From positions 118,984-182,983 of the forward strand of contig CAWERW010000006.1 in assembly GCA_963811595.1 (NCBI GenBank): a stretch of 64,000 nucleotides of DNA, read 5' to 3'. The notes beneath the pieces are model-generated. The model did no database searches. It was given only the letters and a program-made list of their open reading frames with translations, and was not told the origin of the DNA. Shown here in pieces: positions 33,804 to 43,329 of the stretch. Every line of letters starts with the position of its first letter. Positions within the stretch are counted from its first letter, which is position 1. The position numbers were made by a program, and so were the translations under genes. The stretch is from DASQFQ01 sp963811595 (lineage in GTDB: Bacteria; Actinomycetota; Thermoleophilia; Solirubrobacterales; Solirubrobacteraceae).

Positions 33804-34215
33804 ACACCGCCTCGTCGCGGGCGAAGCGCGCGAACGGCCGCTCGACGTCCGCGAAGCGCCCGTCGCCGCGGTAATCGGCGAAGCGCGTCGCGCGCCCGTC
33901 GTCGACGAAGATCAGCAGGTCGCCGGTGCGGAACCGCAGGTCGCCGCGCCACTCGTGGCCGAGCTCGTCCGAGATCTGGTCGCGGGTGGCGTCGCGCTCG
34001 GCGATCACGACCTCGTCCCACTCGAACTCGGCCAGCTCGCCGAGGTCGACGTCCTCGCCGCGATCCTGGGCCGTCCCGATCGCGCGCGTGATGTCCTCCG
34101 CGAGCAGGTTGTCGACCGCGAACCCCTCCTCGTCGCGGGTCAGATAGACCGCGAGCGCGAGCAGGCCGATGACGATGACGAGGGCGGCCCCGACCGCCGT
34201 GAGCGCACGGGCCAT
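33766..34215 (-). CDS. Membrane-anchored protein of unknown function
   Basis: A 149-residue protein with one N-terminal hydrophobic segment (VGAALVIVIGLLALAVYL, residues 8-25). An Asp/Glu-rich extracytoplasmic region follows that contains FRTGDLLIFVDDGRATRFADY. No family recognised. Its 3' end overlaps the transhydrogenase-like gene convergently by 38 bp, and it is divergent from ileS. Confidence 0.7.
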   Translation of the reverse strand: MARALTAVGAALVIVIGLLALAVYLTRDEEGFAVDNLLAEDITRAIGTAQDRGEDVDLGELAEFEWDEVVIAERDATRDQISDELGHEWRGDLRFRTGDLLIFVDDGRATRFADYRGDGRFADVERPFARFARDEAVFTVRSLVIRPRR

Positions 34216-34246
34216 GGCGGCACCCTAGACCTACACTCTTCGCTCC

Positions 34247-37200
34247 GTGCCGCCTCACCGCCCGCTGCCCAAGTCGCCCGACCTCCCCGCCCTCGAGCAG
34301 GCGGTGCTCGAACGCTGGCGCGAGCGCGACATCTTCCGCGAGTCGGTCCGCCGCCGCCAGGGGGCCGAGGAGTTCGTCTTCTACGAGGGGCCGCCGACCG
34401 CCAACGGCCGCCCGGGCTCGCACCACGTGCTCGCCCGTGTGTTCAAGGACATCTTCCCCCGCTACCAGACGATGCTCGGCAAGTACGTCGAGCGCAAGGG
34501 CGGCTGGGACTGCCACGGCCTGCCGGTCGAGATCGCGGTCGAGCAGAAGCTCGGGTTCAAGGACAAGCACGACATCGAGCGCTACGGCATCGCCGAGTTC
34601 AACCAGCAGTGCCGCGAGTCGGTGTTCGAGTTCCTCGAGGACTGGGACGCGCTGACCGAGCGGATCGGCTACTGGGTCGACATCGAGCACCCCTACCGGA
34701 CGCTCGACACCGAGTACATCGAGTCGGTGTGGTGGGCGCTGAAGACGATGTGGGAGCGCGACCTGCTGTTCGAGGGTCACCGGGTGGTGCCGTACTGCGT
34801 GCGCTGCGGGACCGCGCTGAGCTCGCACGAGGTGGCGCAGGGCTACCAGGACGTCGAGGATCCCTCGATCTACGTCGAGTTCCCGGTCACCGAGCCGGCC
34901 GGCCCGCTCCAGGCGGGCGACCGGCTGCTGGCGTGGACGACGACGCCGTGGACGGTGCTCTCGCACGCCGCGCTGGCGGTCGCGCCGGACCTGACCTACG
35001 CGCGCACCGAGGACGGCTACGTGCTCGCCGAGGCGCGCGTGGAGGCGGTGCTGGGCGAGGACGCGCGGGTCGCGGCGCGGTTCAGCGGCAGCGAGATCCT
35101 CGGCACCCGCTACGAGCCGCCGTTCGACTTCATCAAGACCGCGGAGTTCGGGCCCAACGGCCACACCGTGCTGCCGGGCGACTTCGTCAGCGCCGACGAC
35201 GGCACCGGCCTCGTGCACTCGTCGATCGCGTTCGGCGAGGACGACTACCGGCTCGGCCAGGAGCAGGGGATCGCGGTCATCAACCCGGTGCGGCTCGACG
35301 GCACGTACGAGGACCGGATGGGGCCGTACGCGGGCCGCTGGGTCAAGGAGGCCGACGCGGACATCGTCGAGGACCTGCGCGAGCGCGGCCGGCTGCTGCG
35401 CGCGGAGACCTACCTGCACGCCTACCCGCACTGCTGGCGCTGCGGGACGCCGCTCCTCTACTACGCGAAGCCGTCGTGGTTCGTCGGCACGTCGCGGGTG
35501 CGCGACCGCCTGCTGGCCGCCAACGAGACCATCGATTGGCGCCCCGAGCACATCAAGCACGGGCGCATGGGCCGCTGGCTCGAGAACAACGTCGACTGGG
35601 CGATCTCGCGCGAGCGCTACTGGGGCACGCCGCTGCCCGTGTGGCGGTGCGCGAACGGCCACGCCGAGTGCATCGGGTCGTTCGCGGAGCTGACCGAGAA
35701 GTCGGGCGCCACCCTCGAGGACCCGCACCGGCCCTACGTCGACGAGCCGACCTGGGACTGCGCCGACTGCGGCGAGCCGATGCGGCGGGAGCCGGTGGTG
35801 ATCGACGTCTGGTTCGACTCCGGCTGCATGCCGTTCGCCCAGCACCACGCGCCGTTCGAGAACGAGGACGTCTTCGAGCAGCGCTTCCCCGCGAACTACA
35901 TCTGCGAGGCGATCGACCAGACGCGCGGCTGGTTCTACTCGCTGCTCGCGGTCTCGACGCTGCTGTTCGACCAGTCGTCCTACAAGACCGTCCTCGTCCT
36001 CGGGCACATCGCCGACCCCGAGGGCAAGAAGATGTCGAAGTCGCTCGGCAACATCGTCCCGCCGTGGGAGGTCATCGACCGTCATGGCGCCGACGCGTTC
36101 CGCTGGTACTTCCTGACCTCGAAGCAGCCGTGGGACGGCTACCTGTTCTCGGAGCAGACCGTCGGCGAGTCCGTGCGCCAGTTCCTGCTCCAGCTCTGGA
36201 ACACGTACGGCTTCTATGTCATGTACGCGAACGTCAACGGCGTGGTCGAGCGCGACGGGCCGGCCACCGACCTCGACCGCTGGGCGCTGTCGCGGCTGTC
36301 GGCGACGGTCGAGACCGTGCGCGACCGCCTCGACGACTACGACGCGACGCGCGCCGGCCAGGCGATCGCAGCGTTCGTCGACGACCTCTCCAACTGGTAC
36401 GTGCGCCGCTCGCGCCGCCGCTTCTGGGACGGCGACCCGGCCGCGTTCGGGACGCTGCACACCTGCCTGGTGACGGTGTCGAAGCTGCTCGCGCCGTTTA
36501 CCCCGTTCATCGCCGACGAGATCTACGACAACCTCGACGGCGCCGAGCCGAGCGTGCACCTGGAGGACTTTCCTGATTCAGATCCCGCCCGCCCCCGGGA
36601 CGAGGCGCTCGAGTTCGACATGGCGGTCGCGCGCGAGACGGTGGGGCTGGGGCTGAGCGCCCGCAGCCAGTCGAAGCTCAAGGTGCGCCAGCCGCTGCGC
36701 GCCGCCGTGGTCGTCGCGGCCGACCGTGAGCGGGCGGCGCTCGACCGCCTCGGCGAGGTCGTGCGCGAGGAGCTCAACGTCAAGGAGATCCGCTACGTCG
36801 CGCAGGCCGACGAGCTGGGCTCCTACGAGATCAAGCCGAACTACCGCTCGCTCGGGCCGCGCTTCGGCAAGGCGATGCCGCAGGTGGCGGCCGCGGTCGC
36901 GGCGCTCGATCCCGCGCACGTCGCCGCGGCGCTGCGCGAGGGCCGGCAGGTCGGGCTCAGCATCGACGGCCACGACCACGACCTCGGACCCGAGGACCTG
37001 GCGCTGGTGATGAAGCCGCTCGAGGGCTACCAGCTCGAGCGCGAGGGCTCACACGCGGTCGCGCTCGAGCTCGAGCTCGACGACGCGCTGCGCCGCGAGG
37101 GGCTCGCGCGCGAGGTCGTCCACGCGGTCCAGAACGCGCGCAAGGCTGCCGGCCTCGAGGTCGAGGACCGGATCGAGCTGCGGCTGGGCGGCGACGACGA

Positions 37201-37348
37201 GCTGCTCGCCGCCGCGGGCGAGCACGCGGACTACATCCGCGCCGAGACGCTCGCGGAGAGCCTCGACTTCGGCGGGACCGACGGCGACGGTCCTGCCGCC
37301 GTCATCGAGGGGAGAGAGCTGCGGATCGACCTCGCGCGCGCCGCTTAG
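34247..37348 (+). CDS. ileS: Isoleucyl-tRNA synthetase
   Basis: A 1033-residue class I aminoacyl-tRNA synthetase. The HIGH-type motif is in the form GRPGSHHVLARVFKD (residues about 53-67), and KMSKS lies in EGKKMSKSLGN near residue 595. The editing (CP1) domain includes LAWTTTPWTVLSHAALAV. The long C-terminal anticodon domain and extra beta domain match the eukaryote-like / actinobacterial type of IleRS, which is often less sensitive to mupirocin. GTG 34247 is the start. Confidence 0.97.
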   Translation: MPPHRPLPKSPDLPALEQAVLERWRERDIFRESVRRRQGAEEFVFYEGPPTANGRPGSHHVLARVFKDIFPRYQTMLGKYVERKGGWDCHGLPVEIAVEQKLGFKDKHDIERYGIAEFNQQCRESVFEFLEDWDALTERIGYWVDIEHPYRTLDTEYIESVWWALKTMWERDLLFEGHRVVPYCVRCGTALSSHEVAQGYQDVEDPSIYVEFPVTEPAGPLQAGDRLLAWTTTPWTVLSHAALAVAPDLTYARTEDGYVLAEARVEAVLGEDARVAARFSGSEILGTRYEPPFDFIKTAEFGPNGHTVLPGDFVSADDGTGLVHSSIAFGEDDYRLGQEQGIAVINPVRLDGTYEDRMGPYAGRWVKEADADIVEDLRERGRLLRAETYLHAYPHCWRCGTPLLYYAKPSWFVGTSRVRDRLLAANETIDWRPEHIKHGRMGRWLENNVDWAISRERYWGTPLPVWRCANGHAECIGSFAELTEKSGATLEDPHRPYVDEPTWDCADCGEPMRREPVVIDVWFDSGCMPFAQHHAPFENEDVFEQRFPANYICEAIDQTRGWFYSLLAVSTLLFDQSSYKTVLVLGHIADPEGKKMSKSLGNIVPPWEVIDRHGADAFRWYFLTSKQPWDGYLFSEQTVGESVRQFLLQLWNTYGFYVMYANVNGVVERDGPATDLDRWALSRLSATVETVRDRLDDYDATRAGQAIAAFVDDLSNWYVRRSRRRFWDGDPAAFGTLHTCLVTVSKLLAPFTPFIADEIYDNLDGAEPSVHLEDFPDSDPARPRDEALEFDMAVARETVGLGLSARSQSKLKVRQPLRAAVVVAADRERAALDRLGEVVREELNVKEIRYVAQADELGSYEIKPNYRSLGPRFGKAMPQVAAAVAALDPAHVAAALREGRQVGLSIDGHDHDLGPEDLALVMKPLEGYQLEREGSHAVALELELDDALRREGLAREVVHAVQNARKAAGLEVEDRIELRLGGDDELLAAAGEHADYIRAETLAESLDFGGTDGDGPAAVIEGRELRIDLARAA

Positions 37349-37671
37349 GCGAGCGCGGGCTCGAGCTCGGCCTCGAGGCGCTTCTTGGGCATCGCGCCCT
37401 GGATGCGCTTGGCCTCGGCGCCGTTGCGGAACAGCACCATCGTCGGGATCGCGAGGATCTGGTAGTTCATCGCGATTTGCTGGTTCTCGTCGATGTTGAC
37501 CTTGACGATGCGCAGCTCGTCGGCGCGCTCGTCGGCGATCTCCTCGAGGACGGGGGCGACGACGCGACACGGGCCGCACCACGGCGCCCAGAAGTCGACC
37601 AGCACGGGCTGCTCCGATTCGAGGACCTCGGCCTGGAAGTCACCATCGGTCACGTGCTTGATGTCGGCCAT
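37345..37671 (-). CDS. trxA: Thioredoxin
   Basis: A 108-residue cytoplasmic disulfide reductase. The redox centre WAPWCGPCRVVAP is at about residues 28-40, and the cis-Pro in LAIPTMVLFRNG is near 74. ATG 37671 gives the canonical length. It converges on ileS with stop codons sharing three bases. The 62-bp gap upstream probably holds its promoter. Confidence 0.97.
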   Translation of the reverse strand: MADIKHVTDGDFQAEVLESEQPVLVDFWAPWCGPCRVVAPVLEEIADERADELRIVKVNIDENQQIAMNYQILAIPTMVLFRNGAEAKRIQGAMPKKRLEAELEPALA

Positions 37672-37733
37672 TCGCGTCAGTGTCCTTTCGGGTGAGCTTG
37701 CTTCAGAAAGTATAGCCACGGCGTCTGATGTTC

Positions 37734-38432
37734 CTACCCGGCGAGCGCGCGCAGCACGCTCGGGGTGACCCACGTCTCGACGGCGGCGGACACGACGATG
37801 ATCGGGATCGCGATCGCGACGGTGACGAACGTCGCCGCGAGCAGCTCGTTCCACGCCTTGCGGCGGGCGGCGATCGTCCATGCGGCGAGCGGGAGGAAGA
37901 GCGCGAACAGCTCCGGCACCGCGTGCAGCGAGAGCGTCAGCAGCAGCGTCGCGGGCGACATGTTCAGCTGCGCGGACAGCGTCGAGGCCGCCGAGCCGAG
38001 CGCCCACGCCTGCGTGCAGAGGGAGAAGATCGTCGCCGCGACGACGAAGCCGATCGCGAGCGGGCCGGCCTTGTCGTGGATCCAGCGCCAGACGCCCGAG
38101 TAGCCCTCGGCCACCTGCGGCAGCGACGAGCCGGCCATGAAGCCGGCCACGCAGGCGAAGCCGTGCAGCGCCAGCACGAGGCCGTTGCGGTAGAGGACGA
38201 AGCCGAAGTCGCCCACGTTCGCCGGGAAGACGAGGCCGGGGAAGTAGACCGGCGTGAGGTCCGGCTCCATCAGCGTCGCGATCAGCCAGGTCGCGCCCAG
38301 CAGCCCGAGCGCGATCGCGAGGCTGCCCAGCGACCACGGGAGCAGCGGCCGCGACGGCCGCCAGCCCCAGCGCATCAGGGCGCCGCGGGTGTCGGCCCAT
38401 CCCTGGACCAGGGCCATGTTCTCGGTGTTCAC
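37734..38432 (-). CDS. Stage II sporulation protein M-like membrane protein
   Basis: A 232-residue polytopic protein of the SpoIIM/DUF95 type, with about five to six hydrophobic segments. Family-like features are the segment LALHGFACVAGFMAGSSLP, and LTLSLHAVPELFALFLPLAA with the conserved H-x4-E helix. In Bacillus SpoIIM helps peptidoglycan hydrolysis during engulfment. In non-sporulating actinobacteria its role is unknown. The ATG overlaps the stop of the glycosyltransferase (ATGA). Confidence 0.75.
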   Translation of the reverse strand: MNTENMALVQGWADTRGALMRWGWRPSRPLLPWSLGSLAIALGLLGATWLIATLMEPDLTPVYFPGLVFPANVGDFGFVLYRNGLVLALHGFACVAGFMAGSSLPQVAEGYSGVWRWIHDKAGPLAIGFVVAATIFSLCTQAWALGSAASTLSAQLNMSPATLLLTLSLHAVPELFALFLPLAAWTIAARRKAWNELLAATFVTVAIAIPIIVVSAAVETWVTPSVLRALAG

Positions 38433-39154
38433 CCTCGTTCTGTCGGCATGTCAGCCCGCGAGGATGAGCGCAGCGCCGGCACGAGCCAGGCCGCCTCGAG
38501 CGCGATCCGCGGCGTCATCTTCGAGCGCCCGGCGCCGCGCTCGCGGAACACGATCGGGGTCTCCGCGACGCGCAGGCCGCGCCGCAGCGCCCGGTAGGTC
38601 AGCTCGACCTGGAACGCGTAGCCCTGCGAGCGCACCGTGGCGGGCTCGATCGCGGCCAGCGACGTGGCGCGCCAGCACTTCATCCCGCCCGTCAGGTCGC
38701 GGACGGGGACGCGCAGCACCGCCCGCGCGTACAGGCAGCCGGCGCGCGAGACGGCGCGCCGCGCCGGGTGCCAGCCGACCACCCCGCCGCCGGGGACATA
38801 GCGCGAGCCGAGCGCGAGGTCGGCGCCGCCGCGCACGAGCGCGATCAGGTGCGGGAGCGCGGCCGGGTCGTGGGAGCCGTCGGCGTCGAGCTGGCACACG
38901 AGCTCGGCGCCCTCCGCCAGCGCGCGCGTGAAGCCCGCGACGTACGCGCTGCCGAGGCCGAGCTTGCCGGGGCGGCGCAGCACCTCGGCGCCGAGCTCTT
39001 CTGCGAGCGCGGCGGTGCCGTCCGGCGACGCGTCGTCGACGACGAGGATCCGCAGGTCCTCGCCGGCGAGCGCGGCGCGCGCGCCCTCGACGACGCCCGC
39101 GAGGCTCGCGGCCTCGTCGTAGGTGGGGAGGATGAGCCAGACCGCGCCGGGCAC
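38429..39154 (-). CDS. GT2 glycosyltransferase, polyprenol-phosphate mannose synthase-like
   Basis: A 241-residue GT-A enzyme. LILPTYDEAASLAGVV is at the start, the sugar-nucleotide Asp in LVVDDASPDGTA, and the metal-binding DADGSHDP near residue 91. The acceptor-helix block RGAGRSKMT lies near 217. These match Dpm1/Ppm1-type enzymes, which load mannose or glucose onto polyprenol phosphate for outer-face glycosylation. No C-terminal membrane domain is present. It sits right after the GT39-like membrane protein (stop TGA then GTG), a plausible acceptor-sugar pairing. Confidence 0.9.
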   Translation of the reverse strand: MPGAVWLILPTYDEAASLAGVVEGARAALAGEDLRILVVDDASPDGTAALAEELGAEVLRRPGKLGLGSAYVAGFTRALAEGAELVCQLDADGSHDPAALPHLIALVRGGADLALGSRYVPGGGVVGWHPARRAVSRAGCLYARAVLRVPVRDLTGGMKCWRATSLAAIEPATVRSQGYAFQVELTYRALRRGLRVAETPIVFRERGAGRSKMTPRIALEAAWLVPALRSSSRADMPTERG

Positions 39155-40708
39155 TCAGCCGCCGCAGCGCTGCACCGCGCCCGCCGGCTCGACGCGCACC
39201 TGCCACGGCGTGTCCGGATCGCCGTCGCGCGGCGCCTCCAGGCGGCCGAGCGCGCCGGGCTCGAGGTGCGCGTTCGGCTCGAGCGCGAACGTGGCGGCGT
39301 AGCGGCGCAGGAACACCGCGGCGCGCCGGCCGCGGGCCCGCAGGTCGAGGCCGCCGGCCGGCAGCTCGAGCTCGCCGTTCGCCGGCACCGGCGCGCAGCC
39401 GGCCGTCGGCAGCCCGGGCTGGAGCGCCACGCCCTCGGCCTGGGTCAGGGTGGCGTCGGCGAGCGCCGCGAGCTGCGGCGGGCGGCTGCGGATCTCGCCG
39501 GCCCCGCCGTAGGGCGAGCCGAGGTCGTCGAGCGACTCGAGGATCTGCCCGGCGTTGCGGCCGTAGACCATGGCGCTGGGGACGAACAGGGGATCCGCGT
39601 GCTCGCCCGCGACCTCGAGCGCGGCGACGGTCACCGCGACCTCGTTGCTGCGGTCGCCGAGCCCTTTCGCCTCACGCTGCAGCAGCCCCACGTTCGTGAG
39701 CGTGACGAGCGCGAGCCCGATCGCGGCGAGCGGCAGCGCGCGCCGGGGCAGGGCGGCGCCACGGCTGAGCTCGAGCACCACGAGCAGGACGAGGATCGCC
39801 CCGAGGTAGAGGTAGCGCTCCGTGAACTGCTCGCCGAGGTCGCCGCGTGCCGCGGCGATCAGCAGCCAGTAACCGAGCAGCATCGCCACCGCGGCCCACA
39901 GCCGCGGCGGGACCGGCGCGGGCGCGAGCATGCGCCGCGCCAGCAGCGCGACGAGCAGCAGGAGGAGGGGGATCCCCCATTCGATCGGCAGCGCGACCAG
40001 CGCGCCGGCCGATCGGGCGAGCCCGCGCTCGACGTAGGGCCCGATCGCCTCGAGCGTCGAGCCGCCGGCGTCGCCGCTGACCGCGAGCCGCCACAGCGCA
40101 TAGGGGACGACCGGCACGGCGGGGATCCACCAGCGCCGGCGGTCGCGGCCCAGGGCCAGCTCGACCATGGCGCCGATCACGAACGGCGCGCCGAAGCTCG
40201 ACGAGGCGAGCGAGACGCCGAGCAGCAGGGCGGCGGCGACGTCGCCGCGGCGGTCGCGACGCTCGAGGCACAACAGCGCGCCGAGCCCGGCGCTCATCGC
40301 CATCAGGTTGCCGGCGTGGAACTGCCACGCGAGCACCTCGGCGGCGGAACCGAAGATCACGAACAGCCCCGCGGCGACGACCGCGAGCTCCCGGCTCACG
40401 CGCCGCCGCGCATAGACGTAGAGGAGCGCGACGACCACCAGGTGCAGGCCGAGCGAGAGCAGCTTGTAGGGCCACACCGAGCCGAGCCCGAAGACCTCGA
40501 AGAGCAGCTTGTAGACGAGCGCGTGGACGGCGACGAGGTGGCCGTTGTGGTTGCCGAACAACGCCTCGCCGTTCCAGCCGCGGCGGTCGACGATGAAGCC
40601 CCAGTCGTCCGACCAGAACGTGATCCCGCGCGTCTGGTAGGCCACCCAGGCGGTGGCGGCGAGCGCCACGACCGCGAGGGCGAGCTCGGGGAGGAGCGCG
40701 CGACGCAT
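39155..40708 (-). CDS. Multi-pass membrane glycosyltransferase-like protein (GT39/PMT type)
   Basis: A 517-residue protein with about ten transmembrane segments followed by a soluble beta-rich C-terminal 170 residues. The first outer loop contains FWSDDWGFIVDR, an Asp-Asp pair as in polyprenol-phosphate-sugar-dependent transferases. Other helices include LVVVALLYVYARRRVS and LLLLLVALLARRM. The ATG at 40708 is chosen because the more upstream ATG codons would overlap the start of divergent polX. Its neighbour makes polyprenol-linked sugar. The acceptor is unknown. Confidence 0.7.
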   Translation of the reverse strand: MRRALLPELALAVVALAATAWVAYQTRGITFWSDDWGFIVDRRGWNGEALFGNHNGHLVAVHALVYKLLFEVFGLGSVWPYKLLSLGLHLVVVALLYVYARRRVSRELAVVAAGLFVIFGSAAEVLAWQFHAGNLMAMSAGLGALLCLERRDRRGDVAAALLLGVSLASSSFGAPFVIGAMVELALGRDRRRWWIPAVPVVPYALWRLAVSGDAGGSTLEAIGPYVERGLARSAGALVALPIEWGIPLLLLLVALLARRMLAPAPVPPRLWAAVAMLLGYWLLIAAARGDLGEQFTERYLYLGAILVLLVVLELSRGAALPRRALPLAAIGLALVTLTNVGLLQREAKGLGDRSNEVAVTVAALEVAGEHADPLFVPSAMVYGRNAGQILESLDDLGSPYGGAGEIRSRPPQLAALADATLTQAEGVALQPGLPTAGCAPVPANGELELPAGGLDLRARGRRAAVFLRRYAATFALEPNAHLEPGALGRLEAPRDGDPDTPWQVRVEPAGAVQRCGG

Positions 40709-40739
40709 GCGGCGGCAAAGGCTAGCCTCCGTCCCTGCC

Positions 40740-42488
40740 ATGGCCGACCTCACCAACGCCCAGATCGCGGCCGCCTTCGACGAGCTCGGCGATCTCTATG
40801 AGCTCGACGGCGCCGTCTCCTACCGCGTGATCGCCTACCGCACGGCCGCGAAGGCGGTCCGCGAGTCCTCCGTGTCGGTCGTCGCGATGGCGCGCGAGGG
40901 CCGCGTGACGGAGATCAACGGGATCGGCAAGACGCTCGAGGAGAAGATCCACGCGCTCGACGAGACCGGCGACATCCCGACCGCCAAGCGCCTCCGCGAC
41001 AAGTTCCCGTCCGGCCTGATCTCGGTCATGCACCTGCCGGGGTTCGGCCCGAAGCGCGCGCGGCGGCTCTACGACGAGCTCGGCGTCGACTCCCTCGACG
41101 CGCTGCGCGCGGCCGCGGAGAAGCAGGAGATCCGCAAGCTGCGCGGGTTCGGCGCGCGCGTCGAGGAGCAGTTGCTGACATCGCTCGCCGAGGCGCCCGA
41201 GGGCGGCGGCCCGGCGCCGCGCATCCTGCTCTCGCGCGCGGAGAACATCGCCGAGCAGATCGTCGGCGCGCTGCGCTCGCACCCCGCGGCGGAGCGCGTC
41301 GAGGTGGCGGGCTCGCTGCGGCGCCGGGCCGACGCGGTCAAGGACCTCGACATCATCGCCACCGCGACGGACCCGGCGGCGCTGGCGGCGGCGCTCGGCG
41401 AGCTGCCGCTCGTGGAGTCCGTGCAATCGGCCGGGGACGCGGGAGCGCGCGTGCTCACGCACGCGGGGATGAAGGTGGACCTCAAGGTGGTCGAGCCCGA
41501 CCAGTTCGGCAACGTGCTGCAGCACTTCACGGGCTCCAAGGCGCACAACGTGGCGCTGCGCGAGTCCGCCGTGCGGCGCGGGCTGCACGTCAGCGAGTAC
41601 GGGATCCTCGACGACGCGACCGGCGAGACGACGCGCTGCGCGACCGAGGAGGAGGTCTACGAGCGGCTCGGGCTCGAGTGGATCCCGCCCGAGCTGCGCG
41701 AGGGCCGGGGCGAGCTCGAGGCGGCGCTGCCCGGGGGTCCGGGGCTGCCGCGGCTCGTGACGATCGAGGACATCCGCGGCGACCTGCACTGCCATACGAC
41801 GCTGTCCGACGGGCGTCAGACGCTCGAGCAGATGGTCGACGCCGCGCAGAAGCGCGGGCTCGAGTACCTCGCGGTCACCGACCACTCCGCCTCGCACGGC
41901 TTCGGCGACCACGTGACGCCGGAGGCGCTCGAGGAGCGGATCGAGGAGGTGGGGGCGCTCAACGCCTCGCTCGACGGCTTCGAGCTGCTGGCGGGCACCG
42001 AGGTCAACATCCTCCCCGACGGCTCGCTCGACTACGAGGACGAGCTGCTGGCGCGGCTCGACTGGGTCGTGGCGTCCGTGCACACGTCGTTCTCGATGAG
42101 CGAGCAGGAGATGACCGACCGCATGATCCGCGCGATCGAGCACCCGCTCGTCGACGTCATCGGCCACCCGACGGGGCGCAAGATCGAGACGCGGCCGCCG
42201 TACGCGCTCGACGTCGAGCGCGTGATCGAGGCGGCGGCGCGGACCGGCACGATGCTCGAGATCAACGCGGCGCCCGACCGGCGGGATCTGAATGAGCTCC
42301 ACGCGCGCGCGGCGGCCGCGGCCGGCGTGCCGATCCTCGTCGACACCGACGCGCACTCCGCGCGCAACTTCGAGCTCCTGAAGTACGGGATCGCGACCGC
42401 GCGGCGGGCGTGGCTCACGCCCGACCAGGTGGCCAACACGCGGCCGTGGGCGGAGTTCGCTCCCATGCGCAAGCGGGTCCGTGCCTGA
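40740..42488 (+). CDS. polX: DNA polymerase/3'-5' exonuclease PolX
   Basis: A 582-residue family X repair polymerase. Helix-hairpin-helix elements occur in INGIGKTLEEKI and LPGFGPKRARRLYDEL. The nucleotidyltransferase motif is AGSLRRRADAVKDLDII near residue 195 (catalytic Asp pair). The C-terminal PHP nuclease domain starts at DLHCHTTLSDGRQTLEQM near 345 and has VDTDAHSARN near the end. Start is ATG 40740. It overlaps the aroE-like gene by 8 bp. Confidence 0.95.
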   Translation: MADLTNAQIAAAFDELGDLYELDGAVSYRVIAYRTAAKAVRESSVSVVAMAREGRVTEINGIGKTLEEKIHALDETGDIPTAKRLRDKFPSGLISVMHLPGFGPKRARRLYDELGVDSLDALRAAAEKQEIRKLRGFGARVEEQLLTSLAEAPEGGGPAPRILLSRAENIAEQIVGALRSHPAAERVEVAGSLRRRADAVKDLDIIATATDPAALAAALGELPLVESVQSAGDAGARVLTHAGMKVDLKVVEPDQFGNVLQHFTGSKAHNVALRESAVRRGLHVSEYGILDDATGETTRCATEEEVYERLGLEWIPPELREGRGELEAALPGGPGLPRLVTIEDIRGDLHCHTTLSDGRQTLEQMVDAAQKRGLEYLAVTDHSASHGFGDHVTPEALEERIEEVGALNASLDGFELLAGTEVNILPDGSLDYEDELLARLDWVVASVHTSFSMSEQEMTDRMIRAIEHPLVDVIGHPTGRKIETRPPYALDVERVIEAAARTGTMLEINAAPDRRDLNELHARAAAAAGVPILVDTDAHSARNFELLKYGIATARRAWLTPDQVANTRPWAEFAPMRKRVRA

Positions 42489-43329
42489 CTTCCTCCCGGC
42501 GCTGACCGGCTCGTTCGCGACGCCGGCGGCGGAGAACCCGACGGTGGCGATGATCGAGGCGGCCTACCGCCACCACGAGATCGCCGCGCGGTACATGAAC
42601 TGCGAGGTCACGCCCGCTGCGCTCGGCGACGCGGTGCGCGGCGCGGCGGCGATGGGCTGGGTCGGCTTCAACTGCTCGATCCCGCACAAGGTCGCGGTGA
42701 TCGAGCACCTCGACGGGCTGGCGGAGTCGGCGTCGATCATCGGCGCGGTCAACTGCGCCGTGCGGCGCGACGGTGGCTGGATCGGCGAGAACACCGACGG
42801 CCAGGGGTTCCTGACGTCGCTGCGCACGGTCGTCGATCCGGCGGGGAAGCGCGTGATGCTGTTCGGGGCGGGCGGCGCGGCGCGGGCGATCGCGGTCGAG
42901 CTGGCGCTGGCGGGGGCGGCGGCGATCACGGTGGTGAACCGCGATTCGGGGCGCGGGCGGGAGCTCGTCTCGCTGGTGGCGGAGCGCACGCCCGCGGAGG
43001 CCGAGTACGTGGCGTGGGACGGGTCCATCCGGGTGCCGGAGGGCACCGACGTCGTCGTCAACGCGACCTCGATCGGGCTCTTCCCCGACGTGGAGGCACG
43101 GCTCGACCTCGACGTCGAGAGCCTGCGGCCGGGGATGGTGGTCGCCGACGTGATCCCGAACCCGCCGCGCACGGACCTCATCCGCGCCGCGGAGGAGCGC
43201 GGCGCGACCCCGCTCGACGGCCTCGGCATGCTCGTCAACCAGGGCGTGATCTCGATCCGCCACTGGACGGGCGTCGACGCCGACCCGGCCGTGATGCGCC
43301 GGACCGTCGAAGAGATCTTCGGGGTCTAG
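42481..43329 (+). CDS. Shikimate dehydrogenase-like protein (AroE family, atypical substrate site)
   Basis: A 282-residue NAD(P)-dependent AroE-family enzyme. The catalytic Lys lies in NCSIPHK and the catalytic Asp in GENTDGQGF. The Rossmann loop is LFGAGGAARAIAVE and the helix-Q ending is GLGMLVNQGV. The N-terminal shikimate clamp, normally GSPISHSLSP, is instead LTGSFATPAAENP, so the substrate may be a different cyclitol or shikimate-type compound. GTG start, coupled to polX. Whether it is the only aroE in the genome cannot be seen. Confidence 0.8.
   Translation: MPDFLPALTGSFATPAAENPTVAMIEAAYRHHEIAARYMNCEVTPAALGDAVRGAAAMGWVGFNCSIPHKVAVIEHLDGLAESASIIGAVNCAVRRDGGWIGENTDGQGFLTSLRTVVDPAGKRVMLFGAGGAARAIAVELALAGAAAITVVNRDSGRGRELVSLVAERTPAEAEYVAWDGSIRVPEGTDVVVNATSIGLFPDVEARLDLDVESLRPGMVVADVIPNPPRTDLIRAAEERGATPLDGLGMLVNQGVISIRHWTGVDADPAVMRRTVEEIFGV

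Noticed and set aside
33632..36559. 975-codon minus-strand frame opposite ileS
   Set aside because: Shadow of ileS; the protein has no recognisable domain and the plus strand has full IleRS motifs.
37734..38432. SpoIIM- and SpoIID-like genes as evidence of sporulation
   Set aside because: Both families occur in non-sporulating actinobacteria; no sigma factors or other sporulation genes in the window.
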